Below, one piece after another: positions 45,407 through 54,245 of a stretch of DNA of 64,000 nucleotides (its first letter is position 1; the number at the start of each line of letters is the position of its first letter). The DNA is taken from positions 62,001 through 126,000 of the forward strand of contig NZ_CP060295.1 in the NCBI RefSeq assembly GCF_014302995.1, given 5' to 3'. The notes under the pieces were generated by a model. It did not search any database and was not told the origin of the DNA. It worked only from the letters and a program-made list of their open reading frames with translations. The position numbers and the translations under genes are program-made. The DNA comes from Variovorax sp. PAMC26660 (GTDB taxonomy: Bacteria; Pseudomonadota; Gammaproteobacteria; Burkholderiales; Burkholderiaceae_C).

Positions 45407-46432
45407 ATGACAAATGCAGCCACGCCGCAGAACATGATGTCTGCCACTTCCTCCGCCCTTGGCGCGATGGAACCTCGCACCGCCCGAGGCTCCATCAAGA
45501 ACCTTCCCGTCAATCTGTTCGCTGCCGTGATGGGCCTCTCGGGCCTTTCAATGGGCTGGCGCTTTGCGCACACCGCATTCGGTGTCGACCGGATGGTTTC
45601 CGATGCGACCGGCCTCTTTGCCACCCTTGTGTTCATCGTGCTCGCGGTCGGGTATGCCGCCAAGCTGTTGCGCCACCCGGCAGCCGTCAGGGCCGAGTTC
45701 AATCATCCGATCGCCGGCAACTTCTTCGGCACCATCGCCATTGCCCTGCTGCTGCAATCGGCCGTGCTGGGCGACTACAACAGTGCGCTGGGCCAAGCGC
45801 TCTGGGTGATCGGCACCATCGTCACGCTGCTGCTGAGCATGGTCGTCGTCTCGCGCCTGCTGGGCGGAAGCGGCAACCCTGCACACGCCGTGCCTGCGTG
45901 GATCATCCCGGGCGTTGCTGCGCTGGACATCGTGGTCACGGGCCATCACATGCCCATGGCCTGGGCCGGTGAAGTGCTGCTGCTGTCGGTTGCCGTGGGC
46001 TCGGTACTCGCGCTGGTGATGTTCACGATGATCGTCACGCGGCTGATCCAGCACGAGCCGCTCGCGCCCGCGATGACGCCGTCATTGATGATCCTCGTCG
46101 CGCCGTTCGAGGTCGGGTTCACTGCGTACACGAACCTCACCGGCGAGGTCGATCGGTTCGCGGCGCTGCTGTTCTATTTCGGGCTGTTTCTCTTCGTCGT
46201 GCTCGCGCCGAAGGTGTTTCGGCGAAGCGTGCCGTTCGGCGCGGGCTGGTGGGCCATCAGCTTTCCGCTGGCAGCGATGGTCAACGCGGCGTTGAAGTAC
46301 GCGTCTGTGCATCCGACATTGCCATTGAAGCTGCTGGCCGGCGGCTTGCTGATGGCTCTTACAGCGGCCCTGTTCGTGCTGACCGTTCGCACGCTGCGCA
46401 TTCTTTTCAACGGGCGGCTGCTGGCGAGTTGA
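45407..46432 (+). CDS. SLAC1/TehA family anion channel or C4-dicarboxylate/tellurite-resistance-type transporter
   Basis: A 341-residue membrane protein with ten hydrophobic segments and the TDT/SLAC1 pattern: NLPVNLFAAVMGLSGLSMGWRFA at the first helix, NFFGTIAIALLLQSAV, then LMILVAPFEVGFTAYTNLTG and FRRSVPFGAGWWAISFPLAAMVNAALKYA, which contains the region of the pore-gating Phe. Plant SLAC1 and Haemophilus TehA are anion channels; the ion here is unknown. Its last 26 bases overlap the convergent gene. Confidence 0.85.
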   Translation: MTNAATPQNMMSATSSALGAMEPRTARGSIKNLPVNLFAAVMGLSGLSMGWRFAHTAFGVDRMVSDATGLFATLVFIVLAVGYAAKLLRHPAAVRAEFNHPIAGNFFGTIAIALLLQSAVLGDYNSALGQALWVIGTIVTLLLSMVVVSRLLGGSGNPAHAVPAWIIPGVAALDIVVTGHHMPMAWAGEVLLLSVAVGSVLALVMFTMIVTRLIQHEPLAPAMTPSLMILVAPFEVGFTAYTNLTGEVDRFAALLFYFGLFLFVVLAPKVFRRSVPFGAGWWAISFPLAAMVNAALKYASVHPTLPLKLLAGGLLMALTAALFVLTVRTLRILFNGRLLAS

Positions 46433-46856
46433 CGGCGTCCCTCAACACGGTTTCTCCGGTGCGGGGGTTCGTCAAGGTGACGTTCTCGAGCGCCTTGATT
46501 CGCCACTCGCCAGCGGCCCGCGTCAGCACGGCAAGGATCAGCGTGTCGACGGCGTGCGGCCCCGCTGGATGCGCCGCGCCGGCCGTGAGGCGGCTCCAGA
46601 AGTGCACGATGGCCGCGTCGTCGCTGATCGCAACCACGCTGATCAACTCGTTCGAGAGCGTGGAATCGCTGTAGATGGTTGCGTGAATGGGTGCGTGCAG
46701 GTCGACGATTTCCTTGGTGCCACGCACGTAGTGTCCGAACCGGTTCACGAAAGTCGCATCCTCGTGGAACAGTGTTCCCAGGGAGGCCATGTCATGGTTG
46801 TTCCAGGCGGTTTGAAACGCGTGGGGCGCATCTTCGGGTCGGTTCATTGGGATCAT
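46407..46856 (-). CDS. SnoaL/DUF4440-like nuclear-transport-factor-2 fold protein
   Basis: A 149-residue protein of the SgcJ/EcaC type in the NTF2-like superfamily: HAFQTAWNNHDMASLGTLFHEDATFVNRFGHYVRGTKEIVDLH and a C-terminal RIKALENVTLTNPRTGETV. These cone-shaped proteins are often of unknown activity. The start at 46856 has GAGAGA upstream; another in-frame ATG lies at 46847 and the frame is open to 46907. It overlaps the 3' end of the SLAC1-type gene. Confidence 0.75.
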   Translation of the reverse strand: MIPMNRPEDAPHAFQTAWNNHDMASLGTLFHEDATFVNRFGHYVRGTKEIVDLHAPIHATIYSDSTLSNELISVVAISDDAAIVHFWSRLTAGAAHPAGPHAVDTLILAVLTRAAGEWRIKALENVTLTNPRTGETVLRDAVNSPAAAR

Positions 46857-46924
46857 GTGGATTCTCTCGAGTGTTTGCACGGGGCACCCAAGGTCTGCTT
46901 GGGGCACTGAGTGTCAGAGGGGGC

Positions 46925-48193
46925 TCATGACCCCTTGCCAGCATCTTCGACCACAGCGCGCCGGCGAGCGCTGGCGTGGAACGGGCCTCCATCATGGAAC
47001 ACATGCTCGGCAAACCGCAAGGCGATCCGGCGGTGCGCGGCGCCATCGGGATGGAGTTGATCGGCAAGCGGCAGCTCGGCGAAATCGCTCTGGCCATAGA
47101 GCGCGAGTCCGTCGAGAAAATGCAGGTTCGGGTCGCTGGCCTTGCGCTGCCGCGTGATGCGCTCCAGCTCCTCACGGATGGAGGTCAGCGTCAGCTTTCC
47201 CGAGCGGCGATCGGCGGGATCACCCGTTGCGCGGAACCGCACTTTGCCGGCAGCCAGGGCATCGAAGTCGAATGCGCCAGGGCCCGGCGTGTCCTCATGA
47301 ATGGCGCAGTAGAGCGGAGAGACCACCAGCAGCGGCGTGGTCGGATGCCCATCGCGAAGGGTGTCCAGGAAACCGTGCACGGCCGATGTGAAGGCGCGCA
47401 AACGCATCAGGTCCGTGTTCACGAGGTTGATGCCGATCTTGACGCTGAGCAGATCGGCCGGTGTGTCCCGCATCACCCGCGCGGTGAATTGATCGAGCAG
47501 CGCGCTGCCGCCGAAGCCAAGGTTGAGCAACTCCACATCGCCGAGAGAAGCGGCCAGCGCGGGCCAGATCCGGGTGGGGCTTTCGCCATTGGAGCCATGG
47601 CTGATCGAGCTGCCGTGGTGCAGCCAGGTCTTTCGCTCGCCGCCTGGAACCGGTTCGATGCGCGCATTGGTTCGCAGCGCGACAAGCCGGGTCGTCTCGT
47701 TGTGCGGCAGCCAGACCTCCACCGTCTTGTCGCGCGCGAGAAGCCCGGTGAAACGAAGCGTGCCCGGCTGCCCAGATTGCCGAGAAGCCGAGCCGGTGCG
47801 CATGTCGATCGTCACGGTGTCTCCGCCATCCGCACTGCGTTGTTGAAGCAGCTCACCGTCGACGAGCAGGTCGTAGATGCCGTCTGGCCGGCGTGGAGCA
47901 CCGGCATACACGTACCGGGTCGGCAGCACATCGACCTCGACTTCGGTCGCCTGCGTGCGAAACACCAGCCGCACGCCCGAGGGTTGCGATTCGGCCATGG
48001 CCAGTTGAGGATCGGCGCACTGCGCTCGGGCCCAGGCGGGCAGACGGTGCGGCAACACGCCTCGCTCGGTGTGTTCCAGCTCAAGAGCCCCGCGCAGGAA
48101 TTCGTGGGTGATCGGCGTGGCAATCCACTGGTGCCGGGTGTTCATCATTTGGCTTTCTTCGGTCGGGGATACGGGGGCGTTGCTCTTCAGCAT
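46925..48193 (-). CDS. SGNH/GDSL family hydrolase
   Basis: A 422-residue protein with an N-terminal beta-rich domain (about 20-165) and a C-terminal SGNH esterase domain. Block I reads WLHHGSSISHGSN (nucleophile Ser), block II LLNLGFGGSALLDQF, and block V LADQLHPDGAAHR supplies Asp and His. The accessory domain plus SGNH layout resembles carbohydrate or lipid esterases. There is no signal peptide. AAGAGG lies six bases before the ATG at 48193; starts at 48148 or 48145 are also possible. Confidence 0.82.
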   Translation of the reverse strand: MLKSNAPVSPTEESQMMNTRHQWIATPITHEFLRGALELEHTERGVLPHRLPAWARAQCADPQLAMAESQPSGVRLVFRTQATEVEVDVLPTRYVYAGAPRRPDGIYDLLVDGELLQQRSADGGDTVTIDMRTGSASRQSGQPGTLRFTGLLARDKTVEVWLPHNETTRLVALRTNARIEPVPGGERKTWLHHGSSISHGSNGESPTRIWPALAASLGDVELLNLGFGGSALLDQFTARVMRDTPADLLSVKIGINLVNTDLMRLRAFTSAVHGFLDTLRDGHPTTPLLVVSPLYCAIHEDTPGPGAFDFDALAAGKVRFRATGDPADRRSGKLTLTSIREELERITRQRKASDPNLHFLDGLALYGQSDFAELPLADQLHPDGAAHRRIALRFAEHVFHDGGPFHASARRRAVVEDAGKGS

Positions 48194-48372
48194 ACGACGC
48201 CTCTTGGCAGAGCCGGCTTCTTCATGGCGAGCGCAGTCAGGCAGAAGTCAGCCCTGTTCGTGTTGCTCGCGTGGCCCTCGCCTGGTCGATGTGCTTGCTA
48301 ATTCCCAGCTAAGTCTTTTGCCTTTCGACTGACACAGGGCAAACCTAGATTAGCTCGCGGTCCGCAGCACTC

Positions 48373-48392
48373 GCGCAACACATTTGTTGTGC
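48373..48392. promoter_or_regulatory. Inverted repeat upstream of the phosphoesterase cluster
   Basis: GCGCAACA-CATT-TGTTGTGC (8-base arms, one mismatch) lies 40 bases before the TTG start at 48432, in a 238-base divergent gap. No Pho box could be recognised. Possibly an operator; the binding protein is unknown. Confidence 0.35.
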
Positions 48393-48431
48393 CGCTGCTT
48401 ACACGCCCCTCCCCACCTTTGAAAGAAGACA

Positions 48432-50768
48432 TTGAAAGCCATTCAAACAATCAGATCCGGCTTGTTGTGCCCCACGTTGACCGTGCTCGCAGCCTCGCTG
48501 CTGGCCGCATGCGGAGGCGGTGGCGACAGCTCGGGCCCGTTCGCATTCCCACCGCCCGCCGCCTCCAACATCACCGTCAGCGGCGTGCTCGCCGCCAGCG
48601 CCTTCAAGCCCGGCAGCAGCACCGACCCGGTGATCGGTGCCGGCTACTACGCCGGCGCCACTGTCTGCGTGGACACCAACAACAATGGCCGTTGCGACAG
48701 CGACGAAACATCCGCTGTCACGGATGCCAACGGCAAGTTCAGCCTGTCGTTGTCGGGCCCCTCGGCACTCATCGCCGACATTGGCACCAAAGCGAAGAAC
48801 ACCGCCGCCGGCACCAACGTGACCTCGCGCGAAGTGCTGCGTGTCACGCTCGACCAAGTGAAGGAACAGGGCACGGCCGTGGTGGTCAGCCCGCTGTCAT
48901 CCGAAGTGGCACGCCTGATGGAAGCCAACAGCACGACCTACGCGATCGAAAAGCAGAACCTGGCCACGCGCCTGGGCGTGCCGGTTGCCTCACTGCTCGG
49001 CGACGTCAACACCGCCAGCGGCAAGGTGCAGACAGCCTTGCTCAACGAGGCCAATGCGCTGAACAACCGCTTTGCCTACGCCACCACCAAGCTCGACCGT
49101 GGCGACAAGTTCCCCGACGCGCTGGCCAACCCCGGCGGCGATCCACGTCTGAGCGGCACGGCTGGCGTGACGGCGGCCACGGCAACCGTCGTGGACAACC
49201 GCCAGCCCATCACCTTCCTGCAGTCGCAGCAGGCCGCCTTCAACGTAGAAGGCATTCCGCGCTACGACAACATCTTCATCGTGATGCTGGAAAACAAGGC
49301 CACGATGTCGATCCTGAACTCGGCCTACGCGCCCAAGATCAACGGTTACTTGAAGGCCGGCAACCAGCTCGTGAGCTACTACGCGACGGGCAATCCGAGC
49401 GAGCCCAACTACACGGCGCTGGGTGGTGCGGATGACTGGGGCATTACCGACGACAGCCAATGGAACTGTGACGCCACCGGCGCCAACGCGGTGCAAGACC
49501 TTCCCACGCCCGACAACTTGCAGCCGGGCCTGGCCAAGTCGCCTTTCTCCGCGACCTGCACACAGGCGGCCGCCGTGAACCACAACATCGTGGGCAAGCC
49601 CAACCTCTTCAACGCGATCACGAAGGCCGGCCTGACCTGGCGCACGTACAGCGAGTCGATGAACCCCGGGCAAGACTTCCGCACCGACAGCGTGGCCGAT
49701 ACCGCAGTCACAGCGCAAGACAACGTGTATGCGCCCGGCACGCTGGGTGGCAACACCACCGCCGTTGGCAGTGCCGCACTCACGCTGCCGCTGCCCGCCG
49801 GCCTGTACAAGACCAAGCACCACCCCGGCATGGCCTACCAGAACGTGCGCAGCGCGCCCGAGTGGAAGTACAGCAACCGCACCATGGGCGGCGGCCAGTG
49901 GGATGCCAATCTGAAGAACGGCATCGCCACCTACACCATTCCCGCAAGCTACGACTACGACCAGCTCGGCACCGACCTGGCCAGCGGCAATGTGGGCAAC
50001 CTGAACTTCCTGGTGCCCGACCAGTGCGACGACATGCACGGCATCAATGTGGTGGGCACCGACGGTGTCACCAAAGCGAGCGACTGCAGCAGCGTGGCGA
50101 ACAATGTGTCGGCCACCGCCGTCTCGCCGATCATCACGCGCGGCGACAACTACGTCGACTACACGGTCAAGCGCATCCAGGCCTCGCCGCTGTGGCAGAA
50201 CCCGCAAAAGCGCGTGGCCATCGTGTTGATGTTCGACGAAGGCAATGCCCAAAGCGGCATGAATTCCTGCTGCGGCTGGGTGCCGACGAACGTCGGTACC
50301 GCCAACCCGCTCAAGCAGAACGCCGATGGGACCTGGTCGGTCGATAACAGCATCACCAACTACGGCGGCGTAGGTAAAGGCAACGGTGGCAACCACGGCC
50401 ACGGCGAGAGCATCTTCGGCATCCTGACCAACCAGGCCAATGCGCCCAAGGGTGTGTCGGACAGCGATGCCTACAGCCACTTCTCGTTCGTGCGCACGCT
50501 GCAGGACATGTTCCAGCTGGCCGACCCGGCCAGCGATGCTTCGTACATGAACCGCTCGAAGTACACCGAGGCCTTCGTCGCCGCGAACATCATGAATCTG
50601 CCGGAGTACACGGGCAGTGCCGACACGCACTTCGACAGCGTGCGCCCGATCAACCACGCCTTCGTGATTCCGGCGAGCTACGCGCAGAAGCAGTCGGCTG
50701 ACGTGTCGACCACGGCACAGGTCGGGCCGGATGCAAACCAGCTCAATGTCTGGTCGCTGAAGCAATGA
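48432..50768 (+). CDS. Lipoprotein phosphoesterase (phospholipase C/acid phosphatase family)
   Basis: A 778-residue protein beginning at a TTG codon with GAAAGAAG upstream. A signal peptide ends in the lipobox LAAC (C27). A Gly/Asn-rich region follows, with VCVDTNNNGRCDSDE resembling a Ca-binding or SdrD-like repeat unit. From about 275 the phosphoesterase domain begins: RYDNIFIVMLENKATMSIL, NPSEPNYTALGG, FLVPDQCDDMHG and MFDEGN. It likely cleaves a phospholipid or phosphate ester at the cell surface. Its stop overlaps the next start (ATGA). Confidence 0.82.
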   Translation: MKAIQTIRSGLLCPTLTVLAASLLAACGGGGDSSGPFAFPPPAASNITVSGVLAASAFKPGSSTDPVIGAGYYAGATVCVDTNNNGRCDSDETSAVTDANGKFSLSLSGPSALIADIGTKAKNTAAGTNVTSREVLRVTLDQVKEQGTAVVVSPLSSEVARLMEANSTTYAIEKQNLATRLGVPVASLLGDVNTASGKVQTALLNEANALNNRFAYATTKLDRGDKFPDALANPGGDPRLSGTAGVTAATATVVDNRQPITFLQSQQAAFNVEGIPRYDNIFIVMLENKATMSILNSAYAPKINGYLKAGNQLVSYYATGNPSEPNYTALGGADDWGITDDSQWNCDATGANAVQDLPTPDNLQPGLAKSPFSATCTQAAAVNHNIVGKPNLFNAITKAGLTWRTYSESMNPGQDFRTDSVADTAVTAQDNVYAPGTLGGNTTAVGSAALTLPLPAGLYKTKHHPGMAYQNVRSAPEWKYSNRTMGGGQWDANLKNGIATYTIPASYDYDQLGTDLASGNVGNLNFLVPDQCDDMHGINVVGTDGVTKASDCSSVANNVSATAVSPIITRGDNYVDYTVKRIQASPLWQNPQKRVAIVLMFDEGNAQSGMNSCCGWVPTNVGTANPLKQNADGTWSVDNSITNYGGVGKGNGGNHGHGESIFGILTNQANAPKGVSDSDAYSHFSFVRTLQDMFQLADPASDASYMNRSKYTEAFVAANIMNLPEYTGSADTHFDSVRPINHAFVIPASYAQKQSADVSTTAQVGPDANQLNVWSLKQ

Positions 50769-52192
50769 GAGAGCACCGTTCAGGCCCGAGGGGGCCGGCG
50801 GTGACGCGCTGGGGCTGGCTTGCGCTGGCCGCACTGGGCGTGGCGGGCATCGCAGGCGCGGTGCTTGTTGCGTGCGGAGGTGGCGGCGGTGGCAACGGAT
50901 CGGCCGCAGTGCTGCCGAGCGCTGCGCCGGCCCCGCCGGCGGCCGCGCCTGCGTCGGCCAGCACCCTGAGTCTTTCGGCGCAGGTGGGCCAGAAGATGTT
51001 CTTCGACAAGAATCTCTCGGGCTCCGGCGCCATGTCCTGCGCCAGTTGCCACGACCCTGCGCATGCGCACGCGCCGGCCAACGACCTGTCCGTGCAGCTC
51101 GGCGGCGTGCACATGGACCAAGCCGGCCTTCGCGCGGCGCCCTCGCTGCGCTACAAGGACATCACGCCGCCCTACGCCGACCTGCTGGACAACCCGGACG
51201 GCATCAGTGTGCCGGGCCCGGGCGGCGGCTTCACTGCGGACGGCCGCGCCGACACGCTGGCCGCACAGGCGCGCATTCCGCTGCTCGATCCGATCGAGAT
51301 GGCCAACGCCAGCAGCGCAGACGTGGTGAAGAAGCTGCAGGCCGCCGACTACGCGCCACTCATCGTCAAGGCCTTCGGTGCGAAGGTGTTCGACGACAGC
51401 GACGCAGCCTTCGCCAGTGCGCTGCAAGCCCTGCAGGCCTATCAGCTCGAAGACAAGAGCTTTCATCCGTACAGCAGCAAGTACGACCTCTACGCAGCCA
51501 ACAAGATCGGCGGCACGCTCACGCCGGCGGAAACACGCGGCCTGAAGGTGTTCACCAATCCGAACACGGGCAACTGCGCCTCGTGCCACTACCAGGGCGC
51601 GGGCCTCAATGGCAGCTCGGCGCTGTTCACCGACTTTTCGTACGAGGCGATCAGCGTGCCGCGCAACGCGGGCATCACCGCCAACAACGACCTGAAGTAC
51701 TTCGACATGGGCGTGTGCGGTCCGCTGCGCACCGACCACGTACCGGCCACGCCCAATGCAGCGAACAGCTTCTGCGGCATGTTCAAGGCACCGACCATGC
51801 GCAATGTGGCAACGCGCACTGCCTTCTTCCACAACGGGGTGATGCACTCGCTGGAACAGGTCATCCGGTTCTACAACACGCGCGACACGCAGCCCGAGCT
51901 GTGGTACCCGACCGTGGGTGGCACGCCCAAGGCGACGAACGACCCCGGGTTTCCGAGCTACGGACTGATCACCACGCAGTACACGGGTGGCAAGGTGCAG
52001 AAGTACAACGACCTGCCGGCCGCCTACGCGTCGAACATCGACACGCAACTGCCGATGGACGGCCGCGCTGCTGGCTCCGCGCCACCCATGTCCGAGCAGG
52101 ACATCACCGACCTGATCTGCTTCCTGAACATCCTGAGCGACGCGGACACGAAACCTGCGACGCCCACGAAGCCGGGTGCGTGTGTCAATTGA
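50765..52192 (+). CDS. MauG/cytochrome c peroxidase-like dihaem lipoprotein
   Basis: A 475-residue protein with an N-terminal membrane-type signal ending in the lipobox LVAC, then a Gly/Ala/Pro-rich linker and two haem-binding motifs CASCH (at about residues 90 and 270). This is the dihaem cytochrome c peroxidase/MauG layout; RNVATRTAFFHNGVMHSLEQVIRFYNTRD is the conserved C-terminal block. It may reduce peroxide or oxidise a protein partner in the periplasm. The ATG overlaps the phosphoesterase stop. Confidence 0.87.
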   Translation: MREHRSGPRGPAVTRWGWLALAALGVAGIAGAVLVACGGGGGGNGSAAVLPSAAPAPPAAAPASASTLSLSAQVGQKMFFDKNLSGSGAMSCASCHDPAHAHAPANDLSVQLGGVHMDQAGLRAAPSLRYKDITPPYADLLDNPDGISVPGPGGGFTADGRADTLAAQARIPLLDPIEMANASSADVVKKLQAADYAPLIVKAFGAKVFDDSDAAFASALQALQAYQLEDKSFHPYSSKYDLYAANKIGGTLTPAETRGLKVFTNPNTGNCASCHYQGAGLNGSSALFTDFSYEAISVPRNAGITANNDLKYFDMGVCGPLRTDHVPATPNAANSFCGMFKAPTMRNVATRTAFFHNGVMHSLEQVIRFYNTRDTQPELWYPTVGGTPKATNDPGFPSYGLITTQYTGGKVQKYNDLPAAYASNIDTQLPMDGRAAGSAPPMSEQDITDLICFLNILSDADTKPATPTKPGACVN

Positions 52193-52209
52193 CCTCTTAT
52201 CTCACTTTC

Positions 52210-52824
52210 ATGAACAAGAAAAAAATCTCCCTGGCACTGGGTGTTGTCACCCTGGCCGCACTCGCCGGCTGCGGCCCACAGAAACCCGAAGCCAATCTGC
52301 AAAACCTGACAGTCGCGATGAACGACTACCTGGCGAAGAGAGGCGACCTGTGCCTGGGCAAGACCCAGTGGCCCATCGACGTGCCGCAACGCGAAGTCGG
52401 CACGCGGGCGCGCAACGCGGTGCAGATGCCGGTGCTGGAGCATGTCGGACTGGTGAGTGCATCCACGGCGAAGGTCCAGGATGCCAAGGAAGGCGAACAA
52501 CCCACCGAGATCACTGTCATGCGCTATGCGTTGACCGATGAAGGCAAGAAGTACTTCCACACGCGCGAGCCCCAGAACGACTTCTGTGCCGCCCATCTGA
52601 CGCTCGACAAGATCGTCGGCTGGGAGGCGCCCAAGGACGGCAAGGACGCATCCGCCGTCGTGGTCACTTACACCTACAAGATCGACGCCGCGCCGTGGAC
52701 GAGCGATACCGACGTGCAAAAGGTTTTTCCGATGGTGGACCGTGTGGTGCGTGGGGCCGGCACCATGCAACTGAAGCAGAACTTCAAGCGCGCCGAGAGC
52801 GGCTGGGTGCCGGCGGAAATCTGA
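52210..52824 (+). CDS. Putative lipoprotein of unknown function
   Basis: A 204-residue protein with signal peptide and lipobox LAGC (LALGVVTLAALAGCG). The mature part has two cysteines in similar contexts (GDLCLGKTQ and NDFCAAHLT) that may pair, and KIVGWEAPKDGKDASAVVVTYTYKID. I do not recognise the family. It follows the MauG-like gene by 17 bases and precedes the hydroxylase gene by four, so it belongs to the same cluster. Confidence 0.75.
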   Translation: MNKKKISLALGVVTLAALAGCGPQKPEANLQNLTVAMNDYLAKRGDLCLGKTQWPIDVPQREVGTRARNAVQMPVLEHVGLVSASTAKVQDAKEGEQPTEITVMRYALTDEGKKYFHTREPQNDFCAAHLTLDKIVGWEAPKDGKDASAVVVTYTYKIDAAPWTSDTDVQKVFPMVDRVVRGAGTMQLKQNFKRAESGWVPAEI

Positions 52825-52828
52825 GCCG

Positions 52829-53719
52829 ATGGATGCCGTGCTGCGCTTCTCGCCCGCGCTGAGCGACTGGGTGATGCACAACCTGCGCCAGGGTTGCACG
52901 CCCGCGCAGGTGGTCGAGGCGATGCGCGCGCAAGACATGCCAACCGAAGCGGCCAAGGCCATCGTCGATGCCTTTGTGTTCGCGCTGCGCACTGGAAGCC
53001 CCGTGCCGACCGATTCGGTCACGGTGGCACCGGCGTACCAATATGAAGCATCGCGACTGCCACCAGGCACGACGATCCGCACGTCGGACCGACTTGTGCG
53101 CGTGGCGGCACGTGCGGTGCAGCCTGCGATGGCCGTACTGAACGACGTGTTCAGCGCGCGGGAATGCGAGGAGCTGATTGCGCTTGCCAAGCCACGGCTC
53201 GCGCCCTCGACCACCGTCGATCCGCTGACGGGGCGCGATCGCGTAGGTGAGCAGCGCAGCAGCCTGGGCATGTTCTTCCAGCTGCGCGAGAACGCCTTCA
53301 TTGCGCGGCTCGACCAGCGGGTGTCGGAACTGATGAACCTGCCGGTGGAAAACGGCGAAGGTCTGCAGGTGCTGCACTACCCGGCTGGCGCGCAGAGCAT
53401 GCCGCATTTCGATTTCCTGGTGCCGTCGAATGCGGCCAACCAGGCCTCGCTGGAGCGCAGCGGACAGCGTGTGAGCACACTCGTGAGCTACCTCAACGAG
53501 GTGGAAGAAGGCGGCGAGACGGTGTTCCCGGAAACCGGATGGTCGGTGTCGCCGCAACGCGGCAGCGCGGTGTACTTCGAGTATTGCAACAGCCTTGGGC
53601 AGGTCGACCATGCGTCACTGCATGCGGGCGGGCCCGTGCTGCGCGGCGAGAAATGGGTGGCGACCAAGTGGATGCGGCAGCGGCGCTTCGTGGCCGCGGC
53701 AGAGGCGCCGAACCGCTGA
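52829..53719 (+). CDS. 2-oxoglutarate/Fe(II) oxygenase, prolyl 4-hydroxylase-like
   Basis: A 296-residue protein. The N-terminal ~90 residues contain a helical region (SPALSDWVMHNLRQG, QVVEAMRAQDMPTEAAKAIVDAFV) seen in bacterial P4H-like proteins. The catalytic domain holds the metal ligands HFD in QSMPHFDFLVP, then LVSYLNEVEEGGETVFPETGW and the distal His and the Lys for 2-oxoglutarate in HASLHAGGPVLRGEKWVATKW. It would hydroxylate a prolyl or similar residue; the target is unknown. It starts four bases after the lipoprotein stop. Confidence 0.88.
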   Translation: MDAVLRFSPALSDWVMHNLRQGCTPAQVVEAMRAQDMPTEAAKAIVDAFVFALRTGSPVPTDSVTVAPAYQYEASRLPPGTTIRTSDRLVRVAARAVQPAMAVLNDVFSARECEELIALAKPRLAPSTTVDPLTGRDRVGEQRSSLGMFFQLRENAFIARLDQRVSELMNLPVENGEGLQVLHYPAGAQSMPHFDFLVPSNAANQASLERSGQRVSTLVSYLNEVEEGGETVFPETGWSVSPQRGSAVYFEYCNSLGQVDHASLHAGGPVLRGEKWVATKWMRQRRFVAAAEAPNR

Positions 53720-53731
53720 CCAGCGCGAGCG

Positions 53732-54181
53732 TCAGGCGCCGCCCATGCGCTCGATGTTCTCGTTGAGCCGCAGCAGCATCGCCGCCAACTGTTCGATCTC
53801 GGCCTGAGAGAAACCTGCCAGCGCCTCCTGCGTGTGCGCGTCCATCAGCGCCTTGGCTTTCGGCATGCGCTTGGTGGCCAGCGGCGTCAGCGATATCAGG
53901 CGGCTGCGCTTGTCGGCGGGGTCGTCCACGCGCTCGACCAGGCCGTCGCGCTCCATGCGGCTCAACAACTGCGCCATGCTGGCCTGCTCCACCTGCGCAA
54001 TACGCGCCAACTCGGCCTGCGACAGCGCCTTGCGTATCTTGAGCGACACCAGCACCGGCAACTGGCCCACGGCAAAGCCGAACTCGCGCAGGCGGCCGTC
54101 GACGATCCGCGCGAATCCGCGGTTTGCCTGGCCGATGAGCTTCAGGGGATTGGGTGCATGGGGTTCTGTCATGCATCGCAT
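53732..54181 (-). CDS. MarR family transcriptional regulator
   Basis: A 149-residue MarR protein: LSQAELARIAQVEQASMAQLLSRMERDGLVERVDDPADKRSRLISLTPLA is the winged helix. The start is either 54181 or 54172 (MTEPHAP); neither has a clear ribosome binding site. It is divergent from a flavin monooxygenase gene, and two ATAGGNNCCTAT palindromes lie between them, so it probably represses both until an inducer binds. Confidence 0.88.
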   Translation of the reverse strand: MRCMTEPHAPNPLKLIGQANRGFARIVDGRLREFGFAVGQLPVLVSLKIRKALSQAELARIAQVEQASMAQLLSRMERDGLVERVDDPADKRSRLISLTPLATKRMPKAKALMDAHTQEALAGFSQAEIEQLAAMLLRLNENIERMGGA

Positions 54182-54190
54182 TCTATCTAC

Positions 54191-54224
54191 ATAGGCTCCT
54201 ATGCCAATATAAATAGGAGCCTAT
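54191..54224. promoter_or_regulatory. Twin MarR operators
   Basis: ATAGG-CT-CCTAT (54191-54202) and ATAGG-AG-CCTAT (54213-54224) are each palindromic and are exact reverse complements of one another. Their centres are 22 bases apart, two helical turns, so two dimers would bind on the same face. They fill the gap between the marR gene and the monooxygenase gene. Confidence 0.8.
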
Positions 54225-54245
54225 CCTTTTAATGGAGCATTCCGA

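Noticed and set aside
48302..48431. Pho box upstream of the phosphoesterase gene
   Set aside because: No pair of CTGTCAT-like direct repeats with the right spacing is present; only an unrelated inverted repeat was found.
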